In this document: one piece after another, positions 1 to 5,132 of the stretch
Position numbering within the stretch: the first letter of the stretch is position 1
Layout: the number at the start of each line of letters is the position of its first letter
Assembly (NCBI GenBank): GCA_013205155.1
Contig: JABMMT010000195.1
Span: 1-6,889, forward strand
DNA: 6,889 bases
Direction: 5' to 3'
Source: Betaproteobacteria bacterium
Lineage (GTDB): Bacteria; Pseudomonadota; Gammaproteobacteria; Burkholderiales; Burkholderiaceae
Translations under genes and position numbers: made by a program
The notes under the pieces: model-generated
What the model was told of the DNA's origin: nothing
Seen by the model: the letters and a program-made list of their open reading frames with translations, nothing else
Databases searched by the model: none

Positions 1-1218
1 CTTATACATATGAATAATATTTATCTCTGCAGGAGCTACTGCGCGCAAGTAAAAAATTGCCGGGGCCATCGGTGGCGTTAGGTAGGATGTTTGAATCATG
101 ATCAAGAACAAAATACAGAACCAAACTGGATCAAATCCTGCCCCGGTAATCAAGGGAGTAAAGAGTGGCACAAATATCAATACAATGGATATCCAATCAA
201 GAAAAAATCCTGCAATAAAAATAATAAACATCATCAAGCCAAGCAAAAACCATGGGCCTAATTGCATTTGACCAATTAATTTATTGGCTGTATTAATACC
301 GCCACCGCCGATAAACACACCAGTAAATAATGATCCTGCCAACAAAACCGCCATGATCATGGCCGTAATTAAAAGGGTTTTTAGTAAAGAGTCGTACAGC
401 CCCTTCCACGTAAAGTTTCTATACAAGATAGTGAGCAAAACACAGGCTACTGCGCCAATCGCTGCTGCCTCAGTAGGCGAAGCAAGGCCAAATAAAATAG
501 AACCCAAAACAGCAACAATCATCATTAGGGGTGGCACTAAGTTTTTAGTTGATATCCAAAGCTTTTCTTTAAACGAAGGGTCACCGGGCTCGGGCGCTAT
601 TCGTGGTCCCTTTTCTGGGTACAGAGTACACAAAACAACAATATAAACAAGATAAAGCCCCGCCATAATAAAGCCAGGAAAAACCATTCCATAAAGTAAG
701 TCACCAACTGAAACGTTGGCTAAAGGGCCCATAACAACAGCAACCACTGAGGGTGGAATGATTGTTCCTAGCGAGCCGCCCGCACAAATAGTTCCGGATA
801 TCAGACTTTTATCGTATTTATATCGCAGCATAATCGGAATGGTTAAAAGGCCTACTACCGACTCTGTAGCGCCAATCACTCCGCTTGATGCGGCAAATAT
901 AATACACATAACGATAGTCGCTATCGCTAATCCACCAGGCAGTCTTCTAGTCCATATGTGGATTGCCTCAAATAGCTTATCTGCAATTCCAGACTTTTCA
1001 AGCACAGCACCCATAAAAACAAATAAAGGAATTGCTGCAAAAACAAAGTTTGAAGATATATCTTCAATTTTCTCAATGAATTGAAAGACAACGCGATCAC
1101 CAAAAATGAATAAGCCAAATAAGACGGCTGTAATCATCATAGAAAATGCAACTTGTATTCCCAGAAACATCAAAACAAAGGCTACTGGAAGCATAAAAAA
1201 TGGTAAATAATCCATCAT
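1..1218 (-). CDS. dctM: TRAP transporter large permease subunit, DctM/FcbT3-type (3' end cut by window edge)
   Basis: Large inner-membrane subunit of a tripartite ATP-independent periplasmic transporter; it forms the ion-coupled substrate channel. I read 406 codons open to the left edge. Visible family motifs are AASSGVIGATES (about residues 109-120), the hallmark AGGSLGTIIPPS (146-157), LASPTEAAAIGA (245-256), GFFLDWISIVLI (337-348) and a final TSYLTPPMAP block (377-386). The chain is almost wholly hydrophobic, with many membrane segments. The GFFLDW form of the second-half motif fits the mannitol/chloroaromatic (FcbT3) branch rather than classical C4-dicarboxylate DctM. Family members are usually about 430 residues, so only the last few dozen are probably missing. 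The start is an ATG overlapping the dctQ stop as ATGA, implying translational coupling; a second ATG follows directly. The gene name denotes the family, not a proven dicarboxylate substrate. Confidence 0.95.
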   Translation of the reverse strand, partial: MMDYLPFFMLPVAFVLMFLGIQVAFSMMITAVLFGLFIFGDRVVFQFIEKIEDISSNFVFAAIPLFVFMGAVLEKSGIADKLFEAIHIWTRRLPGGLAIATIVMCIIFAASSGVIGATESVVGLLTIPIMLRYKYDKSLISGTICAGGSLGTIIPPSVVAVVMGPLANVSVGDLLYGMVFPGFIMAGLYLVYIVVLCTLYPEKGPRIAPEPGDPSFKEKLWISTKNLVPPLMMIVAVLGSILFGLASPTEAAAIGAVACVLLTILYRNFTWKGLYDSLLKTLLITAMIMAVLLAGSLFTGVFIGGGGINTANKLIGQMQLGPWFLLGLMMFIIFIAGFFLDWISIVLIFVPLFTPLITGAGFDPVWFCILFLIMIQTSYLTPPMAPAIFYLRAVAPAEINIIHMYK

Positions 1219-1715
1219 GTTTTTAATTCTTTATATTTTTTAATGGATTTAATAATTTCAGCAAAAACTTGCAGTGCTAAAAGTACAAAAGCAACCATAA
1301 ACACTACCCTAAATGGCCATACTGGTAGATTTAGCGCTGATTGACCGCTGTGCTCTCCTCGCACAAAACCGTTAATCAGATGACTTAGCAAGCCATAACT
1401 GATCCAAATCATCAGAGGTAAAACAACCGAATAGCCAACTAAATCAATTACAGCCCTGGTTTTAGCACTCATGGATTGGCTAAAAATATCAATGCGTATG
1501 AATTGCCCTTTTTGTAGGGTATATGCCATTCCCAATAAAAAATGAGACCCTGTTATTACATACCCAACCTCATAAGCCCAAACCGTCGGAGCCTCAAAAG
1601 CATAGCGTGATATCACTTCATAGGTTGTTGCAAGAATTAAGGGTATCAAGAGAAAGGATGCTAATATTCCTACATCACCTGTAACGCGTTCAATTTTTTT
1701 TACTAAATTTGACAT
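1215..1715 (-). CDS. dctQ: TRAP transporter small permease subunit, DctQ-type
   Basis: Small membrane subunit that pairs with DctM in TRAP transporters. The 166 residues match the usual family length and give four hydrophobic segments (about 15-35, 47-65, 88-110 and 130-152). Family signatures are EVISRYAFEAPTVWAYE (about 33-49), then G-x-AYTLQKGQFIRIDIF (consensus G-x-A-x-x-L-x-x-G-x-H-V-R-V-D), and a late LNLPVWPF block typical of the FcbT2 branch. The ATG start is preceded by AAGGG at a 6-nt spacing. The stop overlaps the dctM start by 4 nt. The binding-protein gene ends 49 nt upstream and a hairpin lies in that gap, so dctQ and dctM may be expressed below the level of the binding protein. 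Confidence 0.95.
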   Translation of the reverse strand: MSNLVKKIERVTGDVGILASFLLIPLILATTYEVISRYAFEAPTVWAYEVGYVITGSHFLLGMAYTLQKGQFIRIDIFSQSMSAKTRAVIDLVGYSVVLPLMIWISYGLLSHLINGFVRGEHSGQSALNLPVWPFRVVFMVAFVLLALQVFAEIIKSIKKYKELKT

Positions 1716-1733
1716 GCATTGCCCTTAAGAAAG

Positions 1734-1754
1734 GGGCCCTCGTACAGAGAGCCC
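1734..1754 (-). promoter_or_regulatory. Intercistronic stem-loop between binding protein gene and dctQ
   Basis: In the minus-strand RNA, GGGCUCUC (1754-1747) pairs with GAGGGCCC (1741-1734) around the loop UGUAC, giving 8 pairs with one G-U. On the plus strand the same position is a C/A mismatch, so the structure favours the transcribed strand. Only a broken pyrimidine run (CUUUCUU) follows, so it is more likely a partial attenuator or a 3'-end-protecting hairpin than a full terminator. Such structures often raise binding-protein mRNA above that of the permease genes. Function is inferred. Confidence 0.5.
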
Positions 1755-1764
1755 TCCAGACAAA

Positions 1765-2832
1765 TTACTTCACACCTGTTTTTACAGTCCGCCATGCTGT
1801 TGAGCCGGACCATAATTTATTCAGCTCTTGTTGGCTATTAAATACAGGCGCAAAAAATGGGTACTTATTTTCTTTGATTGTTTTATCTGCCCAAGTAATA
1901 CCGATTTTGTATGCTGCTTGTTGAACTTCAGGCGATAGTTCAATGATAGTATTACCTGCCTTCCGATAGAACTCCAATGCTTTTGCATCTTCTTGACCCA
2001 CAATGAGCCAGCTCTCTAAAGTTACTAATTTAGCAATTGCATCTATCAGCTTTTTGTCAACTTCAGGCAGTTTGTTCCATACGTCTTTATTAATAACAAG
2101 CTCAAATGGCGCGGTTGGCTGATGAACGCCAGGATAAATGATGAACTTGGCTACCTTATGAAAGCCCATAGGGATATTTTCATACAAAGTACCCCATTCG
2201 GTTGCATCAATAGCGCCGCGCTCTAGCATCGGATAAACATCACCCCCTGCAGTAGTTACTGGTGCGGCTCCTAAATCTTTTGCCATTTCTAGCCAAGCAC
2301 CAGCTGTTCTTAATTTCAAGCCCTTCAGATCGGCCAGTGTTCTTACTGCTTTTCTGGAATGGAGAAAAGCTTCGGCAGTACGTATAAATAAAGGCATTGA
2401 AATGACGCCTTCGGTATCGTCGCGAAACTTTCTTTGCATTTCTGTACCGCCTGCAGCGTATAGCCAATGCAACATACGCTCCGAATCAAAAGAACCTGCA
2501 TAACCGCCAAATAGTACAGTCGTTGGATCTTTGCCCCAGTCGTAACCCATCCATGTATGGCCACACTCGGCAACTCCATTTTTTACCGTTTCAGGTACTT
2601 TTAGTGCATTACCCAGCGCGCCGCCCGGAAACGTGGTGATCTTAAAACGACCGCCACTGAATTGTTCCATACGCTCGGCGAATGCTTTTGCCCCGAGATC
2701 CATCAGCGGACCTCCGGACCAACCTGTTGCCATCTTCCAGTTATAAGTCGCTCCTTGAGCCTGTACAGTCAGAGGAAATGCCATTGCAGCGGCAGCAGCG
2801 CCACCGGTTTTTAAGAAATCACGCTTTTTCAT
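1765..2832 (-). CDS. TRAP transporter substrate-binding protein, TakP/FcbT1-like, with Tat-type signal peptide
   Basis: Periplasmic receptor that captures the substrate and hands it to DctQM. It has 355 residues. The signal reads KKRDFLK at 2-8, a Tat-like motif with KR in place of RR, then an alanine-rich core and a likely VQA/Q cleavage after residue 25. Mature-domain family marks are WKMATGW (32-38), FPGGALG (68-74), the LKGLKLR block with Arg175, expected to hold the substrate carboxylate, and IDATEW (208-213), whose Glu-Trp pair is a ligand/cation-site feature of TakP-like proteins. The following GFHKVAKFIIYPG region also matches that group. I chose the ATG at 2832 because AAGGAG lies 7 nt upstream and the signal begins there; an upstream in-frame start at 2859 would put nine residues before the Tat motif and lacks such a site. 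The ligand is unknown; 2-oxo acids, aromatic acids or other monocarboxylates are plausible. Confidence 0.95.
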   Translation of the reverse strand: MKKRDFLKTGGAAAAAMAFPLTVQAQGATYNWKMATGWSGGPLMDLGAKAFAERMEQFSGGRFKITTFPGGALGNALKVPETVKNGVAECGHTWMGYDWGKDPTTVLFGGYAGSFDSERMLHWLYAAGGTEMQRKFRDDTEGVISMPLFIRTAEAFLHSRKAVRTLADLKGLKLRTAGAWLEMAKDLGAAPVTTAGGDVYPMLERGAIDATEWGTLYENIPMGFHKVAKFIIYPGVHQPTAPFELVINKDVWNKLPEVDKKLIDAIAKLVTLESWLIVGQEDAKALEFYRKAGNTIIELSPEVQQAAYKIGITWADKTIKENKYPFFAPVFNSQQELNKLWSGSTAWRTVKTGVK

Positions 2833-2839
2833 ATTAAGT

Positions 2840-2845
2840 CTCCTT
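2840..2845 (-). promoter_or_regulatory. Ribosome binding site of the TRAP binding-protein gene
   Basis: AAGGAG on the minus strand, 7 nt before the ATG at 2832. It is the strongest site in the TRAP part of the operon and decides the start over the longer reading from 2859. Confidence 0.85.
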
Positions 2846-2861
2846 TTATGAACAACCAAGT

Positions 2862-2876
2862 TTTACTGATTTACTG
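2862..2876. repeat. Tandem 7-bp repeat in the gap between regulator and binding-protein genes
   Basis: TTTACTG occurs at 2862-2868 and again at 2870-2876, 8 bp apart, in the 65-bp non-coding gap 2833-2897. Minus-strand reading gives CAGTAAAT followed by CAGTAAAA. It could be chance in AT-rich DNA or a protein-binding site for the adjacent GntR regulator. I see no convincing -35/-10 pair for a separate promoter in this gap. Confidence 0.3.
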
Positions 2877-2897
2877 CGATGCACTTCTTTTGCTACT

Positions 2898-3587
2898 TTA
2901 ATCCGCATTGGCAAACGTCTTGCGGGTCAAATTCTCTACAGAATCAATCAAATCATCCAAGGCTTGACTGGCCTCAGCTTCATCCCCTTTTGCAATAGCA
3001 GCTGCTAATGCTCCATGCAAACTTGCCATTTCTGTCACTCCAGAAAATCGATGAAAATTACCAAACCAAAAACGTCGTGACATACCTTGGAGTGGCAACA
3101 TTGCCGCAGCTGAAAATTCATTTCGCGAAGCTAAGATAATTAGATCATTTAGTTCTTTATCAGCTTTTCGGAACAAATCGTCATCTTTATCCATTGCGGC
3201 TTTACGAAAATCCTTAGCAAGGCGCTCAAACCCATTACGCTCCTCGGGCATTGCTCGCTTGGCAGCTTTTTTGCAAATTAAGCGCTCTAACGCACGGCGC
3301 GTTTCTAATACACGTAATTGCTTATCTGTATTGAGGTCGGATATAAATATTCCTCGCTTGGGAACAATCGTCACCAAGTGCTCTCGACTAAGGCGCTGAA
3401 TAGCTTCGCGAATGGGGGTGCGACCAATTCCTAAGAGAACGGATAGCTGCGCTTCTGATACAGGGGTCTCAGGAGGCAACTGCATAGTAACAATCATTTC
3501 TTCAATTTGGCTATAGGCCTTATCAGAGAGTGACGCTTCTTCAGAACTAATTACTAAGGCGAGATTGGATATTTTTTGGTTAGGCAT
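2898..3587 (-). CDS. GntR-family transcriptional regulator, FadR subfamily (FCD effector domain)
   Basis: Probable local regulator of the hydroxylase-transporter operon. The 229 residues comprise an N-terminal winged helix-turn-helix (about 20-84), with the recognition region LSVLLGIGRTPIREAIQRL (48-66) and wing VPKRGIFIS (75-83), and an all-helical FCD domain (about 90-220) that usually binds a carboxylate, often around a metal. Asp143 and His191 match expected metal ligands. The His expected at 147 is Asn, and the one expected near 213 appears to be Leu, so the metal site looks degraded. The ATG overlaps the stop of the upstream gene as TAATG with no clear ribosome site, implying coupled translation. 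Its place between enzyme and transporter genes suggests it senses the imported acid or a metabolite. Family assignment is secure; the effector is unknown. Confidence 0.93.
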   Translation of the reverse strand: MPNQKISNLALVISSEEASLSDKAYSQIEEMIVTMQLPPETPVSEAQLSVLLGIGRTPIREAIQRLSREHLVTIVPKRGIFISDLNTDKQLRVLETRRALERLICKKAAKRAMPEERNGFERLAKDFRKAAMDKDDDLFRKADKELNDLIILASRNEFSAAAMLPLQGMSRRFWFGNFHRFSGVTEMASLHGALAAAIAKGDEAEASQALDDLIDSVENLTRKTFANAD

Positions 3588-4171
3588 TATGCAAACTCTG
3601 AAGGTGCTTCAGCTCGTTCAAACATGCCATAGTCGCGTAATACTCCAAACCAATGGGCATCGACCGACTCTATATCGTAAAGATTTAATAACTCGAGATG
3701 ATAGGATGTATCGGGAGGGAACTCACAAACAGCTAAGCCGCGCTTTGGATCTAATACCCCTTGATACGATTTTTGTGTCTGCTCACGCAGTGGTCTTTGC
3801 TGCAAAGCCCCCTGTACTGCCTCGTTATCGCCAATGAGCAATAAGACGAGCTCTCGAGAATACGGGACACTGAGTTCTTTTTTTACCTTAGCAGTACAGA
3901 CCCGTAAGCGGTAATCGTCAAAAACTTGATTGCGTCCACATACCTGCGCACCATTATGGTCAGGCTGGCAACGCCACTGAGCTAATGATTTTTCATCTTT
4001 CCAACACGAAAACGAAAGATACCAATTTGGTTTTTGTAAATTGGCAAAGCGTTCAACCGATAAGAATCCTGTATTTTGTTGCACGATTGGTTTTAATTGG
4101 GCTGCCATCTCAAAATACTGATCAACATATCCAGATTTTGGTAGCACATCAAAGAGTACCGCTTGAGTCAT
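3587..4171 (-). CDS. Antibiotic biosynthesis monooxygenase (ABM) domain protein with extended C-terminal half
   Basis: Likely cytoplasmic protein of 194 residues with an N-terminal ABM dimeric ferredoxin-like fold (about 3-91). Family marks are GFLSVERF (35-42), LSFSCWKDE (52-60), the AQWR block (64-67) and FDDYRLRV (84-91). ABM proteins include cofactor-free quinol-forming monooxygenases and heme-degrading enzymes, but many have no known reaction. The C-terminal half (92-194) holds two possible strands, ELVLLLIG (107-114) and RGLAVCEF (144-151), and ends in RDYGMFERAEAP (179-190). As I recall, that tail normally follows directly after the first domain in shorter relatives. This suggests an insertion or a decayed second ABM copy. 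The gene starts 7 nt after the upstream stop and has no visible ribosome site, so translation is probably coupled. Specific activity cannot be stated. Confidence 0.85.
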   Translation of the reverse strand: MTQAVLFDVLPKSGYVDQYFEMAAQLKPIVQQNTGFLSVERFANLQKPNWYLSFSCWKDEKSLAQWRCQPDHNGAQVCGRNQVFDDYRLRVCTAKVKKELSVPYSRELVLLLIGDNEAVQGALQQRPLREQTQKSYQGVLDPKRGLAVCEFPPDTSYHLELLNLYDIESVDAHWFGVLRDYGMFERAEAPSEFA

Positions 4172-4178
4172 AATAATA

Positions 4179-5018
4179 TTAGGACTGAAGCACTTTTTGT
4201 TCTTGATGATCGAGGATTGGCCCCTCCAGAGTTACCTTCTCCTCCTGAACTCGCCCATTCTGAAACTTTTCAATGATGGGTTTGAGCTTGGTATCAATAT
4301 GCTCTTGGTTAAAACCGTTTAGAAGAGTTCCAATCAAGCCTCTCTTCAGGTCACTTGTTCCCATTATCCAATCCGCGATCGGGAATGTTAGGTTCATATT
4401 CTTATGCATCATGATGCCAAAATTATGATGTGCTGCGTGATGGCGACGAATCGTATTAATGAAAGGCATATTACGTACGAACCAGTTCTCTTTAACGTGG
4501 CAGCAATAATGAAAGGTCTCATACAGAATATAATGCCCAACCATGGTCATGAACAAGATATAACCCACGTTTGGATTGAAAATTTGAGCTGCTATATAGC
4601 CAAAAAAAGTGCCAGATACAGCAAGAACCATTAATACTCGCCATGGAAAGAAGACGATCCGATGCTCTTTGACTGTATCAATGGTGTAATCAGTGTCTGT
4701 AAAGTATTGATGATGTTGGCGGGTATGGCGATCATAAATTGCGCGGAGTGCAAATACATCGATTTGGCGATGCATCACATATTTATGCATACCCCATTCC
4801 ACAAAGTTTCCGGCGATTGCTACTGGAATAATCGTTAGCCAAGCCCAAGTGGGATTATCGAGTTGCGTTGCACAGTAGTAAATTGAAGCAGTTCCTGCGG
4901 TATACATCACCACAATATGGAATAAGCCACTATAGAATGGGCTAATCTGATTGACATAGCTTTCACGAAACTTCTTCTGCCGATCTGTCATCGCCATGGG
5001 TATAGAAAAAGTGCTCAC
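4179..5018 (-). CDS. Fatty acid hydroxylase / sterol desaturase superfamily membrane di-iron protein
   Basis: Integral membrane oxygenase of 279 residues. The eight-histidine-type pattern is present: H78-x4-H83, H98-x3-H102-H103, H170-x3-H174 and H194-x2-H197-H198 (within RRHHAAHHNF). These ligands bind two non-haem irons on the cytoplasmic face and use O2 to hydroxylate or desaturate lipid-like substrates. Membrane segments are likely near 31-51, 59-76, 128-148 and 152-170. The start is GTG at 5018, supported by AAGGAG 6 nt upstream; later ATGs lie at codons 8 and 10 without such a site. It is the first gene of the minus-strand cluster, divergent from fhs and 7 nt ahead of the ABM gene. Relatives act on fatty acids, sphingolipids, sterols or carotenoids. 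The pairing with a TRAP transporter hints at another substrate, but that is inference. Confidence 0.92.
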   Translation of the reverse strand: MSTFSIPMAMTDRQKKFRESYVNQISPFYSGLFHIVVMYTAGTASIYYCATQLDNPTWAWLTIIPVAIAGNFVEWGMHKYVMHRQIDVFALRAIYDRHTRQHHQYFTDTDYTIDTVKEHRIVFFPWRVLMVLAVSGTFFGYIAAQIFNPNVGYILFMTMVGHYILYETFHYCCHVKENWFVRNMPFINTIRRHHAAHHNFGIMMHKNMNLTFPIADWIMGTSDLKRGLIGTLLNGFNQEHIDTKLKPIIEKFQNGRVQEEKVTLEGPILDHQEQKVLQS

Positions 5019-5024
5019 TGAATT

Positions 5025-5030
5025 CTCCTT
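5025..5030 (-). promoter_or_regulatory. Ribosome binding site deciding the GTG start of the hydroxylase gene
   Basis: Minus-strand AAGGAG ends 6 nt before the GTG at 5018. This favours the GTG over the in-frame ATGs at codons 8 and 10, which have no comparable site. Confidence 0.85.
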
Positions 5031-5057
5031 GAGTGGTTAGTTTTTATGATATATATT
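5029..5057 (+). promoter_or_regulatory. Probable sigma70-type promoter for fhs
   Basis: TTGAGT (5029-5034) and TATATT (5052-5057) are separated by exactly 17 nt, a good match to the sigma70 consensus. Transcription would begin near 5064 and leave a leader of about 70 nt before the ATG at 5133. The -35 lies over the ribosome binding site of the divergent hydroxylase gene, so the two directions may interfere. For the minus strand I found only AT-rich -10-like sequences without a matching -35. Confidence 0.5.
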
Positions 5058-5062
5058 ACTAA
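5037..5062. promoter_or_regulatory. Inverted repeat over the divergent promoter region, candidate operator
   Basis: TTAGT (5037-5041) is mirrored by ACTAA (5058-5062), bracketing the predicted fhs -10. A further TTAG at 5067-5070 makes the short pseudo-palindrome CTAACATATTAG (5059-5070), and the palindrome TGCTAGCA lies at 5076-5083. The arms are short and the DNA is AT-rich, so chance is possible. The location between two divergent genes, one heading an operon with a GntR regulator, is why it is listed. Confidence 0.3.
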
Positions 5063-5122
5063 CATATTAGACATATGCTAGCAATTTTTGTTGATGATTG
5101 TACTAGGATTAACCCTTATATT

Positions 5123-5127
5123 AGGAG
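5123..5127 (+). promoter_or_regulatory. Ribosome binding site of fhs
   Basis: AGGAG lies 5 nt before the ATG at 5133. It selects this start over an in-frame TTG at 5088, which has no ribosome site and would add 15 hydrophobic residues not expected in a cytosolic ligase. Confidence 0.85.
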
Positions 5128-5132
5128 CTTCA

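Noticed and set aside
284..1084. Plus-strand open frames at 284-646 and 716-1084
   Set aside because: They lie antisense to the well-supported dctM gene and their translations show no domain; they are shadows of its codon pattern.
927..1118. Minus-strand open frame in another phase within dctM
   Set aside because: The overlapping dctM frame carries clear TRAP motifs through this stretch, so this one is a by-product.
1709..1924. Plus-strand open frame over the binding-protein/dctQ junction
   Set aside because: It is antisense to the binding-protein C-terminus and the hairpin, with no family resemblance or ribosome site noted.
3565..4173. Plus-strand open frames at 3565-3837 and 3985-4173
   Set aside because: They are antisense to the ABM gene, whose domain motifs are convincing.
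4404..4634. Plus-strand open frame inside the hydroxylase gene
   Set aside because: It is antisense to the histidine-motif region; the composition follows from the opposite strand.
5088..5132. Upstream TTG start giving fhs 15 extra hydrophobic residues
   Set aside because: There is no ribosome site before the TTG, while the ATG at 5133 has AGGAG at 5 nt and gives the normal family length.
5064..5132. Possible folate-sensing riboswitch in the fhs leader
   Set aside because: I see no conserved core or stable multi-helix fold in about 70 nt of AT-rich leader.
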